Of a stretch of DNA of 64,000 nucleotides, positions 55,936-64,000 are shown piece after piece. The DNA comes from Caenorhabditis elegans (Eukaryota; Nematoda; Chromadorea; Rhabditida; Rhabditidae): positions 12,958,001 to 13,022,000 of the forward strand of contig NC_003281.10 of assembly GCF_000002985.6 (NCBI RefSeq), read 5' to 3'. The notes below the pieces were generated by a model. That model was not told the origin of the DNA. It did no database searches and saw only the letters and a program-made list of their open reading frames with translations. Each line of letters opens with the position of its first letter. Within the stretch, counting starts at the first letter, position 1. A program made the translations under genes and the position numbers.

Positions 55936-56814
55936 CATAATAAATGTTTTCAATACGCACAGTTAAAAAAAAACTACGTCATTAAAATCGAGTTCCAAAA
56001 GTAATTGCATGTTCCACAAATCATCAAATCTGAAATAACTAGCATATACTTATCGTCTTCTGTCCTGTAACCAGTTTTCTGACCGGTTCATCACCAGATA
56101 TCAGTGTGTGTCCGTCAAATTGTTTTTTATTCTCTTTTTTTTTTGTTTTCCGATTTTGGACGTGTCGGGCACTATTTTCCTGTGTTGATTGATCATAGAG
56201 ACAGTGGAATTTAAGTGGGGTTTCCTCGGTTGTAGGACTGGTTAAACTGTTTATATCAAATTGGAAAATCTAGTAGATACCAAGGTGTGAGTAGTAGTAG
56301 AAAACCGAGTGAAAATAGTTTTGGTGTTTTTTGTCCAGAAAAAAGGAGCTGGGTACTATAACACTAAACTAGTAAAAATGCATGCAAAGCAAGACAAAAG
56401 CTTCCAGAAACATGTAGGAATTTTTCAGGTAACAGAAAATGGTTGAAAATTATAAAGATGGTAATTTAACCAAAAAAAAGGGTTGTTATATTGTTTTTAT
56501 ATTTTATATTATTCAAAAAAATTTTACATGATTTATAGAAAAAAAAGTATAGAAATTAGAAAGAGCTGATATATTTTTGTTTTTTTTTTTTAATTAATGC
56601 GCAAATAAATTATTGTTAGTATTTTTAGTGTTTTCCAGCTAAATTAATTGGGTTTTCTACATTATTTTCGAAACATTTTCAGTAAAGAACACTTGAAATA
56701 AATTTGCCTTTTTTTGAAACAGGCCTAAAAAATCGATAATTGAAAATTTTTGAATAATTTTTAATCCATAAAAATGCCTAAGAATCGGACGTTGATGAAA
56801 AAAAAAGTCGAAAC

Positions 56815-56975
56815 CAACACGTGGAGTCAGGAAGTCTCTATTCGCTTTGATCTTCGAAAAATGCTGGAGAAACGACGCAGACATCTCATATGATTTCTCA
56901 TGGTTAAGAGCGTGCTGACGTCACAATTTTTTGGGATAAATATTCCCGGATTTTTCGTAGATCAAACCGCAATTT
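56815..56975. repeat. Family C element
   Basis: CACGTGGAGTCAGGAAGTCT, TTTGATCTTCGAAAAATGC, GTGCTGACGTCACAATTTT and GTAGATCAAACCGCAATTTG match family C arms at 16.5 and 36.8 kb. Confidence 0.6.
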
Positions 56976-57121
56976 GCGAAGGAATTCAAATATAATTCTG
57001 TCATTTTTTTTTAGTTTTAAAAATTCAGAAATTTTTCATAATTTTTATAGTGATTTTCTTGGTAGCCCATTGGATATCATTTTTAGTAGAGTCGTTTGGG
57101 TGAACTTTTTAATTAATTTAA

Positions 57122-57445
57122 TTACCGTATTTCCTCTATTAGTCTTGCATGCAAGACTAATAGAGACTGCGAGACTAATTTTCGAAGATCCAATAGCTTT
57201 GCAAAATTGATAATTTATCGTCAAAAATTTGTCTTGAAACAGTCTAAATCGTGCAAAATACATACTTTTCTATTGTTTTATCAATCATTTGAACACTTTA
57301 AAATTTAATTTAGCTGAAAAATGGCGAAATTTTTGAAGTTTTCACAAAATACTGCTGGTCTGGCAAGAATCGGGGCGCAAGACTATTACCGTATTTCCTC
57401 TATTAGTCTTGCATGCAATACTAATAGAGGCTGCAAGACTAATTT
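57122..57445. repeat. Element with paired TATTAGTCTTGCATGC palindromes
   Basis: ACCGTATTTCCTCTATTAGT occurs at 57,124 and 57,391. At the first site CTCTATTAGTCTTGCA (57134-57149) is followed at once by its exact reverse complement (to 57165), a perfect 32-bp palindrome. The second site has one change (AATACT). Both are followed by GACTAATTTTCGA. Confidence 0.7.
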
Positions 57446-58106
57446 TCGATTGACCTGTAGGGGTGCGATATACTTATTCAATTCTACTTATAATATTTGC
57501 TTTCAAATAACATAAGTTTCATATAGAAATTTCACAAAATTTATTTTCTAAACTGCGCAAAGAACTGATCAAGTTCTTTGATCTAGCATAAATATTGCAC
57601 CGAATTTTGAATTTTTGCGGATGCATAATATATTTTTTTTCTTTTAAACCGCATAACTTCCGTGATCCCCCAAGATGACAATCAGGCGAATGTTATTCAC
57701 TTGGGTATAGTGTTATCACTAAACTGGTGAAAAAGGAAACTCGCATCCCTTGGTCAAGGAAGTCAATTCTCGATTCCAAGATTCCAAATGAAGGACACAA
57801 CCAATCTTCGTGTCTTATGGTCGTTGAGACCTTCAATTTGGGTAAACAGGCCCAGCGGACATGAAGACTACTACTACTACTACCAGTGGCGAGAAATTCA
57901 ATTTTTTGGAATCGGTAAAAACTGTTTTTGTGTTTTTGCAATGTGACTCTTGAGACTAACGGCTGTTATGGGAGGCAGAAAAGAGAGGAAGAGTGAAAGT
58001 AGTGAAGTGTAGAAGTGCGTGATTCGTTTTGAACATTTAATTTGATTTGACTTCAGGTTTTTCATGAAACGGAAACTATTCCGGCTGACAAAAAATGACA
58101 AAACCC

Positions 58107-58178
58107 TGCCCCCAGGCGGGATTGAACCGCCGACCTTCTGTTTACGAGACAGACGCTCTGCCACTGAGCTATACGGGC
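58107..58178 (-). tRNA. tRNA-Thr(CGT)
   Basis: 72 nt on the minus strand. The acceptor stem GCCCGTA/TGGGGGC has one mismatch. The D arm is GCTC-AGTGGCA-GAGC. The anticodon arm is TCTGT-CTCGTAA-ACAGA (anticodon CGT), the variable loop is short, and the T arm is GGCGG-TTCAATC-CCGCC, with discriminator A. The A box (TAGCTCAGTGG) and B box (GGTTCAATCC) are intact and no intron is present. It is isolated in an intergenic region. Confidence 0.93.
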
Positions 58179-58331
58179 ATGATTTTGGCTTCAGAAACTT
58201 GGTGTTAAGACGCAGGAGTCGAGAGAGGTAGAATAGTCAGACAAAAAGCATGGAAGGGGGGCTTGGCAAAAATGTAACATTTTTCGAACAAGCAATTTGC
58301 AAAAATTTTCTAGTTTCTTTTTAATTTGCAC

Positions 58332-58650
58332 AAAAAATTATATCTCATAGCGAAAATTACAGTAATTCTTTAAATGACCACTGTGTGGATTTACGAGCTC
58401 GATTTTTGAATTTTTGACTTAAAATCATTCATTTATCAAAATAGAATATTAAAATTAAACAGAAAAATAACAAAATAATACTAAAAAAACTGAAGAAAAT
58501 TTAATATCGCTGTCGCAATGGAAATTTATTTCAAAATCGAGTCCCCGTAAATCGACACCAGTGCTACAGTAGTCATTAAAAGAATTTTAAAGGATTACTG
58601 TAGTTTTCGCTACGAGATATTTTGCGCGCCAGAATTTTTTGTTCCCGTCC
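58332..58650. repeat. Family B fold-back
   Basis: CTCATAGCGAAAATTACAGT and TTTAAATGACCACTG at the left; CGACACCAGTGCTACAGTAG and TTTTCGCTACGAGATATTTT at the right, ending TTTTTTGTTCCCGT. Confidence 0.7.
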
Positions 58651-59114
58651 TATAACTACACTTAACTGGCCAAGTTTCAAAATCATGTCGAACAAAGTAA
58701 CAAACTTTCAAAAGTTCGACCACAGAACTTCCCAATAAAAAACTTGTTTTTTGATCTCTACATAATAACAATCAGGCTAATTGTTCAGCTAACTGTGATG
58801 CCATTCCCAAGACGCGTTCTTCTCATCATGTGCTGCCCTTTTTCCAAAAAATAAAAAATACAAGAAAATATCATCAAATTCTGCTACAAATCACATCTGA
58901 TCTACTATCTCTTCTACCACTCTGCCTTTTGACTTGTTTAGCAAATGAAGGTCAATTTAGAGCGAGAAAAGATTTGAAAAAGAAAATAAAACGGTAATTT
59001 TTTTTCGGATAGCATCGGGAATCAGAGACTATGTGGTTGTTCCGTGTGACGATCTACAAATTTTTCGAGAAATTTGAAATTTGGTAGAATAAGAGTAGTT
59101 GAATATTTGCCAGG

Positions 59115-59396
59115 GGTTATTTTTGCAATTTGCCGGTTTGCCGTTTTTGCCGGAAATTCTTATTTTCGGTAAATTGCCGATTTGCCGTTTGCCGGATATC
59201 AATTTGCCGGAAGTATTCAGAGGATTTTTTTACAAGACGGAAATACTTAAAACTGTGCCTTTTTGAAATTTTTTTGCAAAACCTTTTTCGGCACTTGCCG
59301 CTTTTCCTGCAAATTCGGCAAATCGGCAATTTGTTGGTTTGCCAATTTGCCGGAATTTCTCAATTCCGGCAATTTGCCGATTTGCCGGAAAAATAG
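59115..59396. repeat. Family E element, short
   Basis: TTTGCCGG arms around a shortened core (AAAACTGTGCCTTTTTGAAA). Confidence 0.7.
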
Positions 59397-59834
59397 TTTT
59401 TTTGGTCTTTCTGAAAAAATGAATTTCAAATTAATTTACTGCAATTACATAGATTTTTAAAATACATTTTGAAATAGGCCCCAAAATCTGGATTTTTCAC
59501 CAAATTCGATTTTTTTTCAGGTATTTTATGTTTCTGGAAGATTTTTGGAAAATTTTACTTTTTGAAAAATTCTGAATTTTTTTTAGGTGAAAAGTATTCT
59601 GATTAAAAAAAAAATTAAAATTTATAAAAATAACACTATTCAAATTTTGACTGGAGATTTGCCAAATTAACAACAAAAACAATTTTTTAGTACATCTGTT
59701 CAAAATTTTTTTGAAAACTGTTCATTTTGTTTCAAAAAGTGGCACATACTGAGTTTTTGCCACTTTTTGAGAAAACTGTAGCACTCCTATGTATACTATA
59801 TTTGAATATTAATATTTGAAACATAAGTATTTTG

Positions 59835-60283
59835 GGGTGGGCGGCGATTTCCGTTCGGCAATTTTTTTCCCACCAAAATCAACAAATCGGCAAATTGCAA
59901 GTTTGCCGATTTGCCGGAAATTGTCAATTCCGGCAATTGGCCGTTTGCCGAACATCAATTTGCCGGACGTTTTTTAGAAGAATTTTCTATAAGACGGAAA
60001 CTGTAAAAAATAGATTTAGGAACATTTATAAGATGCATACAATTTTGCCGATTAAATTTGAAATTCTGAAATTTCCGAAAAAAATTTGCAAAACCACAAT
60101 TTGTCGAAAACTTTCGGAAATTGCCGGTTTGCCGATTTACCGGAAATTTCAAATCCGGCACATTGCCGATTTGCCGATTTGCCGGAAATGTTTAATTTCG
60201 GCAGTATGCCGATTTTCCGGAAACTTCAATTCCGGTAATTTGCCGATTTGCCGGAAAAAATCGTTTGCCGCCAACCCCTGGCA
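59835..60283. repeat. Family E element, complete
   Basis: The ends TGGGGTGGGCGGCGATTTCC and AAATCGTTTGCCGCCAACCC, CTGG are inverted. The core (ATAAGACGGAAACTG, GGAACATTTATAAGATGC, AAAACCACAATTTGTCG) lies between the arms. Confidence 0.8.
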
Positions 60284-60965
60284 CACGGTACCTACTTGCC
60301 AAAAAAAGTCAACATATTACTGTAAAACACTTCTACCAAATGCAAAGGCCAAAAAATTTGGAGAGAAAAATCCCGAACCTTATTGGCACTCGATTTATTC
60401 GAAAACAGAAAACGGATGTTTTCTTTTAGAGATTCAAAGAACATAAAGATTTGCGTGCCATTTTCCAACTTGACAATAACAAATCCAAACGGTGGTCAAG
60501 GTTGATTTTTAAAAAGGTGTTCAGGAAAAAACAGGAAAAAGATTAGATGAATTAGTTAATAGGAAATTGACTTTTTTATTGTCGTCGTGCTAAAAACTTC
60601 CCTGTTTGGGAAAATGGAACATATATAGATATATCTTAGATGTACATTATTTTCCTATTTTCTATATATCCCAATCTATATAGGTATCTGTATTAATTTC
60701 CCCCAAAAAAAAAACGAAAACATCAACTGTTTCTACCTTTTCTATTTACTTCACCCCGTCTCCTCCCACACGATAGTTGCCACAATCCAAAGTGACCATG
60801 ACTTTTTCTATTAAATGGGCGGAGAGGTTCTTCGCGCGACCTGAAATCACCGCCGAAATACCATTGCCGGAGATGGAGACGCAGGCGCCAACGGAATCGA
60901 GACCTAAAATGAAAATACCGTTTAGCAGGGAACCGAATGCTAACTAAACGGTTCTACCGGTGGGG

Positions 60966-60972
60966 TATAAAA
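60966..60972 (+). promoter_or_regulatory. TATA box of the 61 kb collagen
   Basis: TATAAAA 54 bp upstream of the ATG at 61,020 and only 21 bp upstream of an in-frame ATG at 60,987. With a normal spacing of about 30 bp, transcription would begin near 60,995, so the second ATG is the likely start. Confidence 0.6.
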
Positions 60973-61019
60973 GGACGGCGAAACGGATGGGAAAGGCAGT
61001 CAGGGAGACCAGCATCGAG

Positions 61020-62117
61020 ATGGACATTGACGTGAGGCTCAAGGCTTACCGGCTTCTAGCCTTCTCGGCAGTCGCGTTCTGCGTTCTTTCCGTCGTTTCA
61101 GTAAGTCTAGCTTTTAATTTTTTATATTTAATATTTTTTTCTATAAATTTTATTATATGATTTTATAATAAAAAGGATTTTATTTACTTCACTTTTCTTG
61201 AAAAAGGTTGAAAAAATTCCAGGTATGCATCACCCTGCCGATGGTGTACAACTATGTCTCTGGAATGAGAGTTCGTCTAGTTCAGGAGGTAATATCATAT
61301 ATATCTTCCTATCCCTTTAATCCTGTTTTAAACCCTGTAAATTTAGGTCTCATTCTGCAAGCACTCTGCCAATGAGGTCTTCACTGAGGTCAACCATCTT
61401 CGTGCCAGCGCTACCAACAGCACCCGTAGCGCTCGTCACGCTGGATACGGAGGATACGCTCAGCCACAAGGAGGAGGTGGCGGTGGTGGAGGCCAATGCT
61501 CCACATGCTGCCGTCCAGGACCACCAGGAGCCGGCGGTACTCCAGGAAAGCCAGGACGTCCAGGAGCCCCAGGAGCATGGGGAATGCCAGGAAACCCAGG
61601 AAAGGGAGGAAGCGGACCATGCCACCCGGTTGTCCCAACTCCATGCAAACCATGCCCAGGAGGACGTCCAGGACCACCAGGACCACCAGGACGCCCAGGA
61701 TCGGATGGACAGCCAGGAAGACCAGCTACTGGAGGAGGTGCCGCACCAAGACCAGGACCACCAGGACCAAAGGGACCACGTGGAGCCCCAGGAAACTCTG
61801 GAAGAGCCGGAGCACCAGGACAGCCAGGAAACGATGCTCACGGATACGGAGGAGGAGTCGGAGCCCCAGGACCAGCCGGACCACGCGGAGCCCCAGGACC
61901 AGCTGGACACCCAGGATCGTCGGGAGGTGGCCGTCCGGGACCAGCCGGACCAAAGGGAGCCCCAGGACAGCCAGGAAGACCGGGACCCGATGGACACCCA
62001 GGACAACCAGGACGTCCAGGACAATCCGGTGGATCCGGAAATCGTGGAGTGTGTCCAAAGTATTGCGCCATCGACGGAGGAGTCTTCTTCGAGGACGGAA
62101 CCGTTCGCAGAAAGTAG
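61020..62117 (+). CDS. col-98: Cuticle collagen, probably col-98
   Basis: Exons 61020-61100, 61223-61288 and 61347-62117 (918 nt, 305 residues). It starts [20 protein letters not shown], a short cytoplasmic part and signal-anchor helix in the conserved cuticle-collagen pattern. A putative subtilisin site RSAR (76-79) is followed by GGYAQPQ and a poly-Gly run. Then come [14 protein letters not shown], a short Gly-X-Y block, the Cys group [15 protein letters not shown], long Gly-X-Y with three small interruptions (one HGYGGG), and the C terminus [19 protein letters not shown]. The nearly shared C-terminal block with the 34.7 kb collagen points to a common subfamily. An upstream in-frame ATG (60,987) would add 11 residues but lies too close to the TATA box. 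Symbol recalled from F14F7.1. Confidence 0.9.
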
Positions 62118-62201
62118 AGAATCTTCGATGTTCATTGTGAATTTTGTATCACTGCCTTGCCTTTATTCACTTCAGGAATTTTATGTTTTACTTGTAATCT
62201 C

Positions 62202-62207
62202 AATAAA
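62202..62207 (+). terminator. Polyadenylation signal AATAAA of the 61 kb collagen
   Basis: AATAAA about 85 bp after the stop codon. Confidence 0.7.
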
Positions 62208-62369
62208 AATGAACTTTCAAATTAATAATAACAAACTAATTTTCTAGTTTTACATCAGATATCTGCTGAGCTTCTGCTCCTCTTCCGTCAAAATTAAATC
62301 AAATTGGCTGAGCAGCGGCCCAGTCAACTAGCGAAGTTAGGACATAGGTTTTCTTTTTTTTTTTTGTTG

Positions 62370-62765
62370 AAATGGGCAAATTGCCGGAATTGAAATTTCT
62401 GGCAAATTGGCAAATTGCCGGAATTGAACATTTGCCCAAATCTGCAAATTGCCGGAATTGAAATTTCTGGCAAATGGGCAAATCGCCAGAATTGAAATTT
62501 CCGCCAAATTGTGATTTTGCACTTTTTTCTGGAAATTTCAGAATTTCAATTTCAATCGGCAAATTTGTACGCATCCTATTTTGAAAAGTAAGCAAATTCT
62601 ATGAAAATATCTAAAGAAAACGGGAAAAAAACTCAAAAAGACACTGTTTTTAGTGTTTCCGTTTTATAAAAAATGCCTCTAAACATTTCCGACAAATTTG
62701 ATGATCCGGCAAACGACACACCGGCAATTTGCCGACGAAAAAAGTTGCCAAACGGCAATTGTTAC
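62370..62765. repeat. Family E element
   Basis: GAAATGGGCAAATTGCCGGA at the left, the core at 62,510-62,680 (GTACGCATCCTATTTTGAAA, GTGTTTCCGTTTTATAAA) and GTTGCCAAACGGCAATTG at the right. Confidence 0.75.
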
Positions 62766-63008
62766 TGGATCTTATAGTGATCAAATTTTGGAAAACTCAA
62801 GTACAGTCAGAAAAGCAGTCAGAACCCAGGGTCTATTAAAACATCTTTTACACATTGAAAAGTTACATATACTTGAAAAAAGGAGACATAGAGAAAAACT
62901 CAGATACTGTCTCTGACAATTTTTCTGCTTTGTGCCACTGAATGGTAAACAAGCTGAAAGGTATAAAAACTATTGCAATTTTTGACAGAATGGTATTTGA
63001 AATCAAGG

Positions 63009-64000
63009 ATGATTATTCTACTGTTTGTGGTTTCCAGTGTAGTTGGAATTGTTAGGTTAGTTTTGTTTTTTTTTCAGATTTAGTATCGTAAATGGGGAAA
63101 ACTTTAAATATCATTTTTTTAAACTTGAATCTACGAGAATGGCTAAATTTGAATTAAAAAGTATGTTCATTATAGTTGCTCTATTTATTTTTTGATAATT
63201 GGTACGTCTATCAAGCAGAAAATGTTTTTTTTTTTTAAGTTTTTAATATGTACTCCAGCGGTTCATCTACGTAAAATAATGTTCTATAAAATAAAAATAA
63301 AAGCGCGGCAATTTAAATTTTAATGGAATTGTTCTGACTTTGATAAGTATTGAGCTACGTGCCAGGGATGGGAGGCAAATCGGCAAATCGACCATTTGCC
63401 GAAAATGAAAATTTCCGGCAAATCGGCAAACCGGCAATTTTTCGACAAAAAAATTTGCCAAATGGCAATTGACGCCCACCCCTGATATTACGTTAATTCT
63501 TTAATAAAATTTCAAAACTTTTATTATAATCTTACAGTTACTATTTCTGGACATGGACCTATTGGAGACGTTGTGGAATTCCTGGCCCACAGGGTTACCC
63601 GTTCTTAGGATCAGCTTTAGATATGATGGATCACGAAAACCCTCCATTTTTACAACTTAAAAAATGGACAAGCCAATATGGAAAAGTTTATGGAATTACT
63701 GAAGGACTTTTGAGAACACTGGTGATCTCTGACACCAATTTGATACATGAGGTTTTTGTGAAACAATATGATAATTTTTATGGAAGAAATCTGAATCCAA
63801 TTCAAGGTGATCCTAATAGAGAAAAGAGAGTGACCTTATTCTCAGCTCAAGGCCATCGGTGGAAGAGATTGAGGACTATTGCGAATCCCACGTTTTCCAG
63901 TAATAATTTGAGGTATTAAAACAATTTCCTCAAAATAAAAAATGCTAATTTCAGAAAAATACAAGTTACTGTAGAAGACAGTGCTCTCGAACTTTTGAGG
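63009..64000 (+). CDS. cyp-13A11: Cytochrome P450, CYP13-like, 5' part (runs off the window)
   Basis: Three exons so far: 63009-63055, 63538-63912 and 63955 to the window end, 156 residues. A short N-terminal anchor (MIILLFVVSSVVGIVR) is split from the catalytic part by a 482-bp intron. Then follow the proline hinge (CGIPGPQGYPFLGSAL), the CYP3/CYP13-clan KKWTSQYGKVYGI, ISDTNLIHEVFVKQYDNFYG, and the helix C motif W-K-R-L-R (HRWKRLRTIANPTFSSNNL), whose Trp and Arg contact the haem propionates. The haem-binding cysteine lies beyond the window. It acts in the ER membrane as an NADPH-dependent monooxygenase; the substrate is not inferable. The family is secure; the exact symbol is recalled from the F14F7 gene order and could be its neighbour cyp-13A12. 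Confidence 0.85.
63363..63484. repeat. Family E minimal element in P450 intron 1
   Basis: Only about 120 bp: CAGGGATGGGAGGCAAATCG at the left and AATTGACGCCCACCCCTGA at the right, with a single pair of CGGCAAATCGGCAAACC arms and no core. This is the smallest form seen and it defines the termini well. Confidence 0.8.

Noticed and set aside
60960-61019. N-terminal extension of the 61 kb collagen from GTG at 60,960 or ATG at 60,987
   Set aside because: Both lie upstream of the transcription start expected from the TATA box at 60,966, and the extension is absent from the usual collagen N terminus.

Overview
The window looks like a Caenorhabditis elegans autosomal arm, most likely the right part of chromosome III (the Y39E4A / ZK1010 / F14F7 clone area, recalled from gene identities; no search was run). 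Signs of a nematode are small introns with TTTTCAG acceptors, start codons lying directly after an AG (trans-splice geometry), cuticle collagens, interstitial TTAGGC telomere-type repeats, and many fold-back repeat families. Exon models were assembled by hand. For every complete model the summed exon length is divisible by three and the reading phase agrees across all junctions, except the 15.8-17.1 kb candidate.

Layout. 1-9 kb (minus): 5' exons of a gene I take to be the zinc transporter ttm-1, with two alternative first exons; the body lies left of the window. 10.2-13.8 kb (minus): bckd-1A, mitochondrial branched-chain keto-acid dehydrogenase E1-alpha. 14.7-15.1 kb: LTR-like remnant. 15.8-17.1 kb (plus): candidate small membrane protein. 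17.2-20.5 kb (minus): ubq-2 (ubiquitin-eL40) followed by an RMND1/DUF155 mitochondrial protein, spaced like an operon. 21.2-22.1 kb (plus): frg-1. 23.1-26.3 kb (plus): secreted DB-module-like Cys-rich protein. 26.5-29.4 kb (minus): mucin-like type I membrane protein. 29.7-33.1 kb (plus): Cys-rich type I membrane protein. 33.3-34.5 kb (plus): small secreted protein. 34.7-35.7 kb (minus): cuticle collagen, probably col-97. 38.2-42.5 kb (minus): four-transmembrane protein with a long basic tail. 46.0-47.3 kb (plus): small TAZ zinc-finger protein. 47.6-53.1 kb (plus): SLC6 transporter, probably snf-7. 58.1 kb: tRNA-Thr(CGT). 61.0-62.1 kb (plus): cuticle collagen, probably col-98. 63.0 kb to the end (plus): 5' part of a CYP13-type cytochrome P450.

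The genes are mostly unrelated neighbours; the one clear functional unit is the ubq-2/RMND1 pair. Much of the rest is repeat. I separate families: A (CG-rich ends), B (ACGGGAACACAAAATTCT fold-backs), C (GTAGATCAAACCG), E (TTTGCCGG elements with TIR-like ends), G (AAAGGCGCACACC), H (TCAGTGGGGAAATTGC), I (GAGGCGGGGCGTAATTTTGC) and J (a 12.2 kb hairpin). Several introns hold minisatellites whose units resemble transcription-factor sites: a 1.7 kb heat-shock-element-like array, three E2F/CHR-like arrays and a telomere-like array.
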